This document shows, piece after piece, positions 1-9,051 of a DNA stretch of 64,000 nucleotides. The stretch's first letter is position 1; every line of letters starts with the position of its first letter. This stretch comes from Bacteroidales bacterium UBA4345 (GTDB lineage Bacteria; Bacteroidota; Bacteroidia; Bacteroidales; Paludibacteraceae): NCBI GenBank assembly GCA_002396385.1, contig DGTD01000101.1, positions 1 through 64,000 on the forward strand, written 5' to 3'. Made by a program: the position numbers and the translations under genes. The notes beneath the pieces are model-generated. The model was not told the origin of the DNA and did no database searches. It saw only the letters and a program-made list of their open reading frames with translations.

Positions 1-1293
1 CCTGTGACGTTTACGAATGGAATGGCGAAACCTATAATGCAAGTGGCGACTATGTGCAGACCTTACAAACCCAGTTCGGTTGCGATTCTGTAGTTACGTT
101 GCACCTGACGGTGAACAAGAGCAAAACTAACGAGTTCAGCGCTACTGCCTGCGATGCTTACACCTGGAATGGCGAGACCTATACTGCAAGTGGCGACTAT
201 ATGCAGACGTTGCAGACCCGGTTCGGTTGCGATTCTGTGGTTACCCTGCACTTGACCGTGAACAAGAGCAAAACCAGCGAGTTCAGCGCTACTGCCTGCG
301 ACGCTTACACCTGGAACGGTGAAACCTATACGGTAAGTGGTGACTATGTGCAGACGTTGCAAACGCAGTTCGGTTGCGATTCTGTGGTTACCCTGCACTT
401 GATGATAAATCCAAGCAAAACTAACGAGTTCAGCGCTACTGCTTGTGACGTTTACGAATGGAACGGCGAGAAGTATACGGTAAGTGGCGACTATATGCAG
501 ACGTTGCAGACCCGGTTCGGTTGTGATTCTGTAGTTACCCTGCACTTGACCGTAAATAAGAGCAAAAACAGCGAGTTTAGCGCTACTGCTTGTGACGCTT
601 ACGAATGGAATGATGAGACCTATACGGCAAGTGGCGACTATGTGCAGACGTTGCAGACCCAGTTCGGTTGTGACTCTGTGGTGACCCTGCACCTGACCGT
701 GAACAAGAGCAAAACTAACGAGTTCAGTGTCACTGCCTGTGACGTTTACGAATGGAACGGTGAAACCTACACTGCAAGTGGCGACTATATGCAGACGTTG
801 CAGACCCGGTTCGGTTGTGACTCTGTGGTTACGTTGCATTTGACGGTTAATCCAAGTAAAACCAGCGAGTTTAGTGCCACTGCCTGTGACGTTTACGAAT
901 GGAATGGTGAAATCTATACGGTAAGTGGCGACTATGTGCAGACGTTGCAGACCCAGTTCGGTTGCGATTCTGTGGTTACCCTGCACTTGACCGTGAACAA
1001 GAGCAAAACCAGCGAGTTCAGTGTCACTGCCTGTGACGTTTACGAATGGAACGGCGAGACCTATACCGCAAGTGGCGATTACCAACAAACCTTGCAAACC
1101 CGGTTCAGTTGCGATTCTGTGGTTACCCTGCACTTGATCGTAAATAAGAGCAAGACCAGCGAGTTCAGTGCTACCGCCTGCGATGCTTACACCTGGAATG
1201 GCGAGACCTATACGGCAAGTGGCGACTATGTGCAGACGTTGCAGACCCGGTTCGGTTGCGATTCTGTAGTTACGTTGCACTTGAATGTAAGGA
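1..1293 (+). repeat. 147-bp coding tandem repeat array
   Basis: Nine near-identical 147-bp units (49 codons) lie in frame in the secreted repeat protein; the first is cut by the window edge. The period was measured from the GCC-TGC codons at 147 and 294. Odd units carry VQTLQTQF and even units carry MQTLQTRF through unit 7, so there is a second-order period of 294 bp. The high nucleotide identity points to recent amplification or gene conversion. Confidence 0.9.
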
Positions 1294-3017
1294 AAACAGT
1301 TCAAGATACGATCCGTGTGACCGCTTGTGGTAACTATATCTGGCACGACTCTATTTATGGCGTTAGTGGTGTGTATGAGCATACAGAAAGTAGCGATTCT
1401 GGATGTGTTCGCATAGAAGTGCTGATGTTGACGGTCAACCAGCCTGCTGTGCAACCTATTTATGTGTATGGATGCGATAATCTGTATTGGCGGGGAAAGC
1501 TATATACGAAAAACACCGAAATTATAGACACTTTACAGTCTGTTTCCGGTTGCGATAGTGTTGTCTATTACCATCTGGTGGTAAACAAGTCGAAAGTCAA
1601 ACTGTTTGAGGCTGTGGCTTGTGACGAATACGAATGGCGTGGACGCACTTTCACGGAAAGCGGAACATATACCGATACTTTGCAGTCTGTTTATGGTTGT
1701 GATAGTATTTTGGTTTTGCGGCTGACCGTTAACCACACTTCGCATAACGAGGTGGAGATGACGGTTTGTGACTCGATATGTTGGCAGGGAACGTATTATT
1801 CGAAAAGTGGCGACTACGAAGCGACGCTTGTGTCAAAAAACGGTTGCGACAGTGTGGTTGTGCTTCATTTGAAGGTGTTACCGTCGTACAAAATGCGGGA
1901 GGTGGCGTCTGCTTGTGGCAGCTTCAAATGGCACAATCTGTTGATTGAAGAGTCAGGGGTCTATTCCGACACGTTGTCTGCTACAGGGGGGTGTGACAGT
2001 ATCATCGAGTTAGAGGCCAGAGTTGGCCAGCCGACCGATGTGGTCTACTCCGATTCGGTACTGCTTGGTAATAACTATAAGAAATATGGATTCACCATTT
2101 CCCGCGATGCGATTGCGCATGTGGGGAATTTCAAATTTTATCACGATTTGGTTTCCTCGGTGGGGTGTGATAGTATTGTGACCTTGTTGCTTACTGTTTA
2201 CAAAGAACCGGACATCATCGTTAATGATACGGACATTGTTGTAAGGCCTGTTGCCCCTTCTGGTTATGGTAGACCTATGAACGCCTATTGTGTGAACGAT
2301 ACGGTTGAGGTCGCTTTACATCTGACCTCAGGCAGGGCCGACAGTTTTGCTATCTCTTTCAATGCCGAATTGTTGGCGGCTGGGTTCTGTGAGACTTCAG
2401 GATTGTTGTCTGAAACAAATCCGCGTTTTGTGATTCCTGAACGTGCCGAGTCGGGGTCTTTTGTGGCTTATCTGACGCTCTTCGGACAAAACCAGCAGTC
2501 TGAACCGATAGCTATTCCTTTCAAGGTGGGATTGCCAAATACCATTATTGAGCGCATGTGGAACGATGTGGTCGTTTGCAACCGGAAAGGAAACGATTTT
2601 GTGAAATACCAATGGTATAAGGAGGGGGAAACCCTTGAAAATGCGACGAAGCAGTATTACCAAGACTTTGAGACCGTTGTCGGATCTTATGGCCTGAGTG
2701 TGTGGAACAGTAAGGGGGAGCGTCTTGACGTTTGCCCGCGCACTTTCGAACCGATGGATGTACCTTATGCCTTTGTCGTGACGCCGAATCCTGTCCGTTC
2801 CAATACTCCGTTTGAGGTCATTCTGCAGGGGGTTAGCGACAACAACTTGCAAAAAGCCCGCCTCTTTGTCTATAGTGCTTCGGGCGTTTTGTTGAAGACT
2901 TTCGAAAGGGTGGAGGCTACCAATGTCCTTTCGTTACACAATTCAGGTACGTATACCGTGATGCTGAGTGTCGATGGCGGTCCTGTGGCTACTGCCAAAG
3001 TACAGGTGATTCCTTAA
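1..3017 (+). CDS. Secreted cysteine-paired repeat protein, 5'-truncated
   Basis: The reading frame is open at the left edge (codons start at base 3), so the true start lies outside the window. About 15 units of roughly 49 residues follow one another. Each has an ACD cysteine near its start, a WNGETYT strand and a GCDSVVTLHL strand, so each unit carries two cysteines. The first nine are near-identical and the last six diverged. After about residue 720 come non-repeat beta-rich segments. The last 80 residues begin with PNPV and end in a YTVMLSV...KVQVIP strand, which resembles a type IX secretion sorting tail. I infer an extracellular or cell-surface protein. It ends 16 nt before the next gene, a predicted outer-membrane protein. 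Adhesion is plausible for such stalk-like repeats but is not shown. Confidence 0.8.
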   Translation, partial: CDVYEWNGETYNASGDYVQTLQTQFGCDSVVTLHLTVNKSKTNEFSATACDAYTWNGETYTASGDYMQTLQTRFGCDSVVTLHLTVNKSKTSEFSATACDAYTWNGETYTVSGDYVQTLQTQFGCDSVVTLHLMINPSKTNEFSATACDVYEWNGEKYTVSGDYMQTLQTRFGCDSVVTLHLTVNKSKNSEFSATACDAYEWNDETYTASGDYVQTLQTQFGCDSVVTLHLTVNKSKTNEFSVTACDVYEWNGETYTASGDYMQTLQTRFGCDSVVTLHLTVNPSKTSEFSATACDVYEWNGEIYTVSGDYVQTLQTQFGCDSVVTLHLTVNKSKTSEFSVTACDVYEWNGETYTASGDYQQTLQTRFSCDSVVTLHLIVNKSKTSEFSATACDAYTWNGETYTASGDYVQTLQTRFGCDSVVTLHLNVRKTVQDTIRVTACGNYIWHDSIYGVSGVYEHTESSDSGCVRIEVLMLTVNQPAVQPIYVYGCDNLYWRGKLYTKNTEIIDTLQSVSGCDSVVYYHLVVNKSKVKLFEAVACDEYEWRGRTFTESGTYTDTLQSVYGCDSILVLRLTVNHTSHNEVEMTVCDSICWQGTYYSKSGDYEATLVSKNGCDSVVVLHLKVLPSYKMREVASACGSFKWHNLLIEESGVYSDTLSATGGCDSIIELEARVGQPTDVVYSDSVLLGNNYKKYGFTISRDAIAHVGNFKFYHDLVSSVGCDSIVTLLLTVYKEPDIIVNDTDIVVRPVAPSGYGRPMNAYCVNDTVEVALHLTSGRADSFAISFNAELLAAGFCETSGLLSETNPRFVIPERAESGSFVAYLTLFGQNQQSEPIAIPFKVGLPNTIIERMWNDVVVCNRKGNDFVKYQWYKEGETLENATKQYYQDFETVVGSYGLSVWNSKGERLDVCPRTFEPMDVPYAFVVTPNPVRSNTPFEVILQGVSDNNLQKARLFVYSASGVLLKTFERVEATNVLSLHNSGTYTVMLSVDGGPVATAKVQVIP

Positions 3018-3033
3018 ATTTACAGATTAGGTT

Positions 3034-3894
3034 ATGCTGAAAAAGATTGTTTTATTCCTGCTTGCTTCCCTTTCTGTATCGGCTTCGGCCTCTTCAGACG
3101 AGAAGGAAACTTTGCTCGACTTGCAGTTGGGTAACGGATGGCATGCGTTTGGTTACGATGCTGTGGCCGATGTGGTGGATGCTGGTTCTGTGGAATTGGG
3201 TACTGCTGAAAAGTTCTGGGGCTGTAATTTGGGCGCAACGCTAAACCGCTATTTCAAGTATGGATTCGGTTTCCAGACTGGCTTGCGCCTTTACCTCTAT
3301 CGCACCGACTGTGTGCTCGACAGCACCGAGCGCTATACGTCTTTCGACTTGGCAAATGGCTCAGATTGCCTACGTACGGTTCGCTACGACAATTGGGAAG
3401 AGTTCCAAACCAACTTGTTGCTGGCAGTGCCTATAGGCGCGGCTTTCAAGAAGGATATCGCAGAAAAATGCGATGTTTACGCTGGTGCCGGAGTGGAGTT
3501 CTTGCTTCCTTTGGTATCGCATTACAAGGTGGAGGATGGTAAGGTCGACGTCTCTGGCTATTATGGTGAGTATGATGTGGAATTTTCCGATATGCCGGTC
3601 CATAACTTCACGGTGTATGACGATAGGGATGATGGTAAGTTCGGACTTAAAGTGGGGCTTGCAGTCTACCTTGATGCTGGCGTGCGTTACCACCTGTCTG
3701 GGTGCGATTTGAATGCGGGCCTTTATCTCTCTTATGGCCTTACTAATATGGCCGACGGTGACGAATCTCACTTGTTCGATTTAGACAATGACTATGCGGG
3801 GCTTTTTAATTCTGATATTGTAAAAAAAGCCAATCCTATCGCTTTCGGCATTAAAGTTGGTGTGACTTTGCCTTTGAAGAAAAAGGAAAAGTAG
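3034..3894 (+). CDS. Outer-membrane beta-barrel protein
   Basis: This is a 286-residue protein with a clear signal peptide (MLKKIVLFLLASLSVSASAS). The body consists of alternating aromatic/hydrophobic strands such as YFKYGFGFQTGLRLYLY, FGLKVGLAVYLDAGVRYHL and LNAGLYLSYGLTNM, and it ends in a strand rich in Gly and Val before a KKKEK tail. This is the look of a small Bacteroidota outer-membrane barrel (OmpW/PorT-like fold). It starts 16 nt after the repeat protein and is probably cotranscribed with it, so it may help secrete, anchor or assemble that protein. This is inferred from position only. The exact family is not recognised. Confidence 0.75.
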   Translation: MLKKIVLFLLASLSVSASASSDEKETLLDLQLGNGWHAFGYDAVADVVDAGSVELGTAEKFWGCNLGATLNRYFKYGFGFQTGLRLYLYRTDCVLDSTERYTSFDLANGSDCLRTVRYDNWEEFQTNLLLAVPIGAAFKKDIAEKCDVYAGAGVEFLLPLVSHYKVEDGKVDVSGYYGEYDVEFSDMPVHNFTVYDDRDDGKFGLKVGLAVYLDAGVRYHLSGCDLNAGLYLSYGLTNMADGDESHLFDLDNDYAGLFNSDIVKKANPIAFGIKVGVTLPLKKKEK

Positions 3895-3907
3895 GCTTTG
3901 TTGAAAT

Positions 3908-4138
3908 ATGGATATCGATATTACAAATATGTGTTCGCATCTTCAGAAGAAGTTGTTTGAACCAGAAGGCGAATACGCTAAAATATGGCAGGAACTGCAG
4001 AACGATGACGAACTGACTGCGGTTGTACGTTCCCGTCAGTTGCACATCTACCGTAATGGCAGGAAAGTTCTGATTCTTGCAGGTAGGTCTCAGCCCAAGG
4101 TGGTTCGAAACGACCGCTTGTGTACCTTGCTTTTATAG
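3908..4138 (+). CDS. Small hypothetical protein (76 aa)
   Basis: A 76-residue ORF begins 13 nt after the barrel gene on the same strand. It is hydrophilic and predicted cytosolic, with no signal peptide. The second half (AVVRSRQLHIYRNGRKVLILAG) looks like two short beta strands and is the best evidence that it is coding. No family is recognised. It converges with the next gene, stop to stop, with 18 nt between them. It could be a chance ORF; its position in the apparent operon and its sensible amino-acid composition favour a real gene. Confidence 0.5.
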   Translation: MDIDITNMCSHLQKKLFEPEGEYAKIWQELQNDDELTAVVRSRQLHIYRNGRKVLILAGRSQPKVVRNDRLCTLLL

Positions 4139-4156
4139 GGGGGAAAACGTATAGAT

Positions 4157-4498
4157 TTATCCTCGCCTCTCCTCACTTATCGGTTTGTCCCAAAACACTT
4201 TGCCTCCTGCGTTTTCTGCTAGTTCGTCAATGCTTTTGGAGAGTGTTTCCAGAAACTCTTTTTCCTTTTTCTTCGACCTTCGCCCGTCTGCCTCGTAGAG
4301 GGTTTTGCAGAAGTAGGCGTCGTAAGGTATGCGGAAGTCTTCCGCATCTTCGTGGGGTATAAAAGCGACAGCTGCCGTATATTTGATGTGACCCGCATCT
4401 GAGTTGGAAACCAACCAGACGGAGGCTCCGCGGCGTTTCACTCCATTGTGCTCCAGCTCTGCTTCAAAAAAACGTTGGTATATGTTTATCTCGGCCAT
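4157..4498 (-). CDS. Hypothetical protein (113 aa)
   Basis: This is a soluble 113-residue protein with mixed alpha/beta character. An N-terminal strand-rich half (VWLVSNSDAGHIKYTAAVAFI) is followed by an acidic segment (HEDAEDFRIPYDAYF) and a charged helix (RRSKKKEKEFLETLSKSIDELAE). It has no signal peptide and no membrane segment. The family is not recognised. It is convergent with the small plus-strand ORF before it. Confidence 0.6.
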   Translation of the reverse strand: MAEINIYQRFFEAELEHNGVKRRGASVWLVSNSDAGHIKYTAAVAFIPHEDAEDFRIPYDAYFCKTLYEADGRRSKKKEKEFLETLSKSIDELAENAGGKVFWDKPISEERRG

Positions 4499-4534
4499 CT
4501 AGTTTTATTTTAATGATGTTTCTTTGGTTACTGA

Positions 4535-4897
4535 CTAGTTGAAAAGAGTTATTATACGGACAAATAGAAAAATTTGGGCAATTGAAATGATTGAACTTGT
4601 TAAAACCATAGTGGCGCTTATAATGAAGTAAGGGCATTTGTTTAGTCTATGTTCTTTGTAACGGAGACATAAAGACTCTATTTTTGATTCTGTATAATAC
4701 CACTCGGGTATTATGAAACAAAATATACCTAGTGGTATGAGTAACAAAAATGCTAAAGGGGACTTCTCTAGAAGAGGGATTATTATCGTAATAAAGCCAG
4801 GCATTACAAGTGCGCAAACTATGCCCGTGATGGGCTTGTGTACTTGGGTTGGGTAGGAAAGGTAGGTCCTATAAGCAAGATAGTCGATTGGGTGCAT
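4535..4897 (-). CDS. Small inner-membrane protein, unknown
   Basis: This 120-residue protein has three likely membrane helices: two close together around residues 23-65 (GIVCALVMPGFITIIIPLL and LAFLLLIPLGIFCFII) and one at about 90-117 (ISATMVLTSSIISIAQIFLF). A basic loop with KYKEHRLNK-type residues separates them. No catalytic motif is visible and no family is recognised. The region is more AT-rich than its neighbours. Confidence 0.55.
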   Translation of the reverse strand: MHPIDYLAYRTYLSYPTQVHKPITGIVCALVMPGFITIIIPLLEKSPLAFLLLIPLGIFCFIIPEWYYTESKIESLCLRYKEHRLNKCPYFIISATMVLTSSIISIAQIFLFVRIITLFN

Positions 4898-4949
4898 GCT
4901 TTGAATTTATGATTTTGGAATTATATATACTTAATGTCGGTAAAGGGGG

Positions 4950-5609
4950 TTATCTGACCACGGCACGGACTAAAAGTCCTTGATAAATGTCGGCGGCTTT
5001 GCAAGGACCAAAAAAAGGTCCGCCGGGTGTCGGGTAGTCGTAGAAACCTATGCAGGTGTATTCTCCGGTCGTGCTGTATTCCAATACCCAATAACTGTCC
5101 TCCCAACTGCCATCTGTAGGGAGAAAAATGGTGTTTCCGTTCTTTTTTGAAGTGCCGATGAAACCTGGGGTGCCGCTTCCTTTAAAATCGTAGGTCTTTG
5201 TCCATTCGCAGCCGCTTTTAAGTTCCATGAACTCAACAGAGGTAGGCATGCGCCAGCATTTGCCCCAGTTGACGGTGGCAGCATCGTCTTGCTTTTTCAA
5301 CACCTTTGTGGTCGCATTTTCGTAATCGTCCATACTGTGTTCGGCTTCGTATCTTTTGCGTTTAGACCATTTGTAATTCTCCCAGGTGTATGTTGTCTTT
5401 GGCTTCGTCTCTCCCCATGCGTACAGAAGTCCTTTCCCGGTAGTTTGGGTGGCCCCCACGTTGCAGGTTGCCCATAGTTTGCCGCTTGGCAAGCCCAGGT
5501 CAACGTAGTCGTGCCCGTTTTTTTTGCCGCTAACGGTTTGTGCGGCACATTCCATACCGCACATTGCCAAAGTTGTTAGTGAAATTGTAATTTTCTTTAT
5601 ATAGTCCAT
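4950..5609 (-). CDS. Secreted FISUMP-like protein
   Basis: This is a 219-residue secreted protein. I place the start at the ATG whose reverse complement is 5607-5609, because it gives a compact signal peptide (MDYIKKITISLTTLAMCGME). An upstream in-frame ATG at 5627 would add six residues. The mature part starts with VDLGLPSGKLWATCNVGA and continues through YAWGE, WRMPTSVEFMEL and a C-terminal LLVRAVVR. This is the pattern of the Fibrobacter succinogenes major paralogous domain / DUF1566-like family, common in Bacteroidota lipoproteins and surface proteins. The role is unknown. It lies 30 nt downstream of the large barrel gene on the same strand. Confidence 0.75.
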   Translation of the reverse strand: MDYIKKITISLTTLAMCGMECAAQTVSGKKNGHDYVDLGLPSGKLWATCNVGATQTTGKGLLYAWGETKPKTTYTWENYKWSKRKRYEAEHSMDDYENATTKVLKKQDDAATVNWGKCWRMPTSVEFMELKSGCEWTKTYDFKGSGTPGFIGTSKKNGNTIFLPTDGSWEDSYWVLEYSTTGEYTCIGFYDYPTPGGPFFGPCKAADIYQGLLVRAVVR

Positions 5610-5639
5610 CCTTTGTATATTCCCCAAAATGGTTGGATA

Positions 5640-8600
5640 TTACTGTTCGTTTGTAGGAACGGCTTGCTGTTCTGTTTCGGTGGGTTGCTGCTCTTTTTTC
5701 TCACCTACGCCTTCCGTAACGGGTTTTTCATCAACTGGCTGTTTGTTCTCAGGTGCGGCTGGCTTTAGCTCGTCCATTGCTGGCTGTTCGCGTCCATCTG
5801 TCTTTCTTGGATGTCCTCTTCTGTGTTCAGCCTTTATGCTGTCTCTGTTTCTGTTCTGGCGCGGGCCACGGCGGTAACCTTCTCTCGGGCCATTTCCGGC
5901 AGTGGTGTCGGCTTCAAAATCGGGTCTTCTGCGTTCGCCATTCCAGTCGCCGCGTGGGCGTCCGCCTTCACCTCTCGGACCGCCGAATCCTTCTCTCGGA
6001 CCGCCGCCGAAACCCTCACGTGGTCTTGGACCACCAGGTCCGAAGTCGAATTTGCCTGGACCTTGTTTGTCGCCTTGTTGGGCCGAAGAACCGAACGAGT
6101 TGAACTTATAGGTGAAGTAAACCATAAAGTAGCTACCCAGAGACCAAAGCTCGGTCGACTCTACTGTGCTTACACCTGTTTCGTTAACGCTGGTGGTACG
6201 GGTGTCGTTCAAAATATCGACCCATCTCAAACAGACGTTGCCAGCATTGTTTTTAAAGATGTTGCGGCTTATTTCGGCATTCCATACGTGTTTGTTCCGT
6301 TCGTTGCTGTTCAATCCGTCATAACCTTTGTAGTTGGTGTATGAGAAGTCTGAACCCAATGTCAGTTTCCATGGCAGTGAAACCGACAGGCTTCCTCCTA
6401 TCGAAAAGTCCTCATACGGATTGTTGCTCTTTTGGCTCTTCTGTTTCAGTTTGTCTCTCTTTCTGGAAAAACCATAGGAAGAGAACAAGCTGATGTCGTA
6501 GGCGTCTTTGCTGTAGGTGGCCACCAACTTTTGGTTGAAGCCTCTTGTGAACGTATTGTTCTCTTCCGATTGTCCTTTATCGTCGTTATACACAAAACCC
6601 ACCTTGTTGTTCAATGACCCTTGGGTGTTAGCCTGAAGTGAAAACGGGGTGTTCGGAAGTGGAGTGTTGTAGGTGACGAAAGCGTTTGCGTTCCAGCTTC
6701 CGAAACCGTCTATGTTCTTCTTTTGGGTAATCTTCCGCGTACCCAGTGCCGTAGAGTCGAACCGTATCTCGTTACCAATCTCGTTCATCGTGTTGCTGAA
6801 GCTGGCATTGGCCGACAGGTTGCTCTGCATCTCGCTGAAGTAGTTGTTGTAGCGCAGGTTTAACCGGTTGGTATAGGTCGGTTTTAAGTCTTCGTTACCC
6901 ATCTGGAGGTCAAGAGGGTCGGAAATGTCGATGTATTGCTGCAGATACTCGATGTTGGGAGCCGAAGCCTGTCCGCGGTAGCGTAGCATCAGGGAGTGCT
7001 TCTTGTCGAACTGGTAGCGGAGCATCAAGTTGGGCGCAAAGTTGTTGGTTTGCCATTCTCCGCCCAGTTTGTTGTCGGTCGCTCCGCGCAGCATGCGGTA
7101 AGCGTCGGTACTTGTACTACGTTGTGGAGCCCAGTTGAATCCGACTTTATATTTCAGTTTGGTGAATTTACCCTGCAGGTTGAGTTCCATCTCGTGCCCG
7201 GTATAGTAGTTCCTTACATCAGAACAGATGGAGTCTATTTGTGCTTCCAGACTGTCGGTCGAGTCGTAAGTATAGTCAGACTGGTGCGCATTGCGGTAGT
7301 TGAAGGTGTAGCGTAGCTGCATCAGGTGGTGCGACGAAACCGGCTCGGTAAAGGCGGCTGTGGCGTTATAACTTTCGTTATGTCCGTTGTCAAGGGTATG
7401 GCGCGGCAGTTGCTTCTGCCCTTCCAACGTATTAAAGAGGCTGTTGTCGTCTTTGATCGTGTGGCTCTTGCTGTAGTTGATTCTTGTGGAAACCGACAGG
7501 TTTCTTCCTTTTTTTGCACTGAACTGCTGCACATAGCGGAGTGTTCCCCCTAAGTTGAGGTTCTCGTTCTGGGTGTTTGTCCCGGTCTTGCTTTTCCCGG
7601 TTAGCGACCTGTTGTTATAGTTCCATGCTTGTTTGTCTCTGTCCATTTCCGTTTTAGAATAGTTCGCATTCGGACGGAACTGGAAAGTGGTCAGTGACGT
7701 AGGCTTCCATTCGGTCTGAAAGTCAAGACCGAAATTATGCCTTTTGCGGTGTTCTGTGGTGATAACGCTGTCTCTTAGGCTTTTGTGCTTATAATCGGTC
7801 AGTGTCTTCTTTTTTGAGTCGTTCTTCGAGAACCCGTATTGCGCGTTACCGCCGTACTTTATCTTGTTCTTGTCTTTAACATAGTTGAGTCCGGTCATTG
7901 CTGTCGAATTAATACCGTTGCCCGAGCCTTTTGGCCCGCCACCTCGTTCAGAATAGCCCTGCTGGTTGATGTTGTTGCCTTGTCCTATCAGCGAAATTTG
8001 CTGGTTTTCGTCAAACCTGTTAAGTAGCACGCTGGCATCATAGCGAATCCGGTCTCCTTCAATGTCTTGGGTGATGGTTGAACCTGCTCCACCTTTCACG
8101 GTTCCCATCCAGCCCTGCATCATGCCCTTCTTTATTTTCAGGTCCAGAACTCCCTCCTCGTCGTTGTCGTCCATGCCGGTCAGACGGGCTTCATCGCTCT
8201 GTTTGTCATACGACTTTATTTTTTCCACAATATTGGCCGGAAGGTTTTTCAGCGCAATTTGTGGATCGTCGCTGAAGAATTCCTTGCCATTCACCAGTAT
8301 TTTCTTAATCTCCTTGCCGTTGACGGTTATTTTTCCGTCGCTGCTGATTTGTGCGCCTGGCAGTTTTTTCAGAAGGGCCTCTACGTTGGAGCCTTCTGGC
8401 ACTTTGACCGCCGTAGCGTTATACTCTACAGTGTCGGCTTTGGTCTGTACGGCAATGGCTTTTGCCACTACAACCGCGCCTTCCAGCATCTCGGCATCGG
8501 GGCGCAGGCGTATGGTGTGCATAGTCTGTGTTCCCGTCAGCCCGGTAACGTTTAGTTTTTGCGTACTCTTCTTGTAACCGAGATATTCAATCTCTACCCG

Positions 8601-8831
8601 GTAAGAGCCTTTCTCCAATTCAAGTGTAAATGCTCCCTTTTCGTCGGTAATGCCTATGTCTGCTGTGGTTCCTGTCGTGTCGGTTGCCAGGTACGCGACT
8701 ACGTCGGCGTAGGCGACCGCTTCTTGGCTCTCGCGGTCGAGAATGGTGCCTTTGACGGTGACTTTTTGTGCAAATGCCGATGAAGAAAGTAAAATGAGGA
8801 AGAATAAACTGAGTAAGTTGGTGGATTTCAT
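5640..8831 (-). CDS. TonB-receptor-like outer-membrane barrel with Arg/Gly-rich tail
   Basis: This 1063-residue protein has a signal peptide (residues 1-21). A carboxypeptidase-regulatory-like domain follows at about 22-110 (KVTVKGTILDRESQEAVAYADV). A plug-like region at about 130-235 contains VEALLKKLPGAQIS and KEIKKILVNGKEFF. A long barrel runs to about residue 913, matching the outer-membrane protein beta-barrel family (PF14905 type). No clear SusC signature or TonB box is seen, so transport is uncertain. About 150 extra residues follow the last barrel strand. The first part is rich in Gly, Arg and Pro with repeated PREGFGG; the second is acidic/Gln/Pro-rich. A tail after the terminal strand is unusual for such barrels. 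A good promoter lies just upstream. Confidence 0.85.
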   Translation of the reverse strand: MKSTNLLSLFFLILLSSSAFAQKVTVKGTILDRESQEAVAYADVVAYLATDTTGTTADIGITDEKGAFTLELEKGSYRVEIEYLGYKKSTQKLNVTGLTGTQTMHTIRLRPDAEMLEGAVVVAKAIAVQTKADTVEYNATAVKVPEGSNVEALLKKLPGAQISSDGKITVNGKEIKKILVNGKEFFSDDPQIALKNLPANIVEKIKSYDKQSDEARLTGMDDNDEEGVLDLKIKKGMMQGWMGTVKGGAGSTITQDIEGDRIRYDASVLLNRFDENQQISLIGQGNNINQQGYSERGGGPKGSGNGINSTAMTGLNYVKDKNKIKYGGNAQYGFSKNDSKKKTLTDYKHKSLRDSVITTEHRKRHNFGLDFQTEWKPTSLTTFQFRPNANYSKTEMDRDKQAWNYNNRSLTGKSKTGTNTQNENLNLGGTLRYVQQFSAKKGRNLSVSTRINYSKSHTIKDDNSLFNTLEGQKQLPRHTLDNGHNESYNATAAFTEPVSSHHLMQLRYTFNYRNAHQSDYTYDSTDSLEAQIDSICSDVRNYYTGHEMELNLQGKFTKLKYKVGFNWAPQRSTSTDAYRMLRGATDNKLGGEWQTNNFAPNLMLRYQFDKKHSLMLRYRGQASAPNIEYLQQYIDISDPLDLQMGNEDLKPTYTNRLNLRYNNYFSEMQSNLSANASFSNTMNEIGNEIRFDSTALGTRKITQKKNIDGFGSWNANAFVTYNTPLPNTPFSLQANTQGSLNNKVGFVYNDDKGQSEENNTFTRGFNQKLVATYSKDAYDISLFSSYGFSRKRDKLKQKSQKSNNPYEDFSIGGSLSVSLPWKLTLGSDFSYTNYKGYDGLNSNERNKHVWNAEISRNIFKNNAGNVCLRWVDILNDTRTTSVNETGVSTVESTELWSLGSYFMVYFTYKFNSFGSSAQQGDKQGPGKFDFGPGGPRPREGFGGGPREGFGGPRGEGGRPRGDWNGERRRPDFEADTTAGNGPREGYRRGPRQNRNRDSIKAEHRRGHPRKTDGREQPAMDELKPAAPENKQPVDEKPVTEGVGEKKEQQPTETEQQAVPTNEQ

Positions 8832-8855
8832 ATCGGATGTGTATAAGATAGGTTA

Positions 8856-8885
8856 CAAAAATAAGTATTTTCTGCTTTTTTCAAA
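8856..8885 (-). promoter_or_regulatory. Bacteroidales-type promoter for the barrel gene
   Basis: On the minus strand TTTG (8885-8882) is followed after 18 nt by TATTTTTG (8863-8856), matching the Bacteroides -33/-7 consensus TTTG / TAnnTTTG. The start codon is 25 nt downstream. Confidence 0.7.
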
Positions 8886-8990
8886 CTCTGTGTAATATAC
8901 AAATGAATTGGTTCGCGCATTTTATTCGTTTCGTTCTGCCCATTCCGTCTTTTGAATCGTTTTTTGCTTACTTTTTATGCTTTTTTGCTC

Positions 8991-9021
8991 TTTTGAGATA
9001 TCTGGAATGGATGTATCTTTG
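8991..9021 (+). promoter_or_regulatory. Bacteroidales-type promoter
   Basis: TTTTG at 8991-8995 and TATCTTTG at 9014-9021, 18 nt apart, fit the -33/-7 consensus. The site supports the ATG at 9052 as the start of the next gene, because an upstream in-frame ATG (8977) would lie before the promoter. Confidence 0.7.
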
Positions 9022-9051
9022 TTTCATCGAAAACAACAAAAATTTACAATT

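Noticed and set aside
1-1293. CRISPR array as an explanation for the regular repeats
   Set aside because: The unit is 147 bp, fully coding and without unique spacers, and no cas genes are present.
63-1454. A 463-codon minus-strand ORF opposite the repeat array
   Set aside because: It is the complement of a 147-bp in-frame repeat, so one stop-free unit makes the whole array open. No start context, signal or known motif.
4095-4125. GGTTCGAAACGACC as a tRNA T-loop
   Set aside because: No acceptor stem or anticodon arm can be formed around it and it lies in an ORF. No convincing tRNA or rRNA gene was seen in the window.
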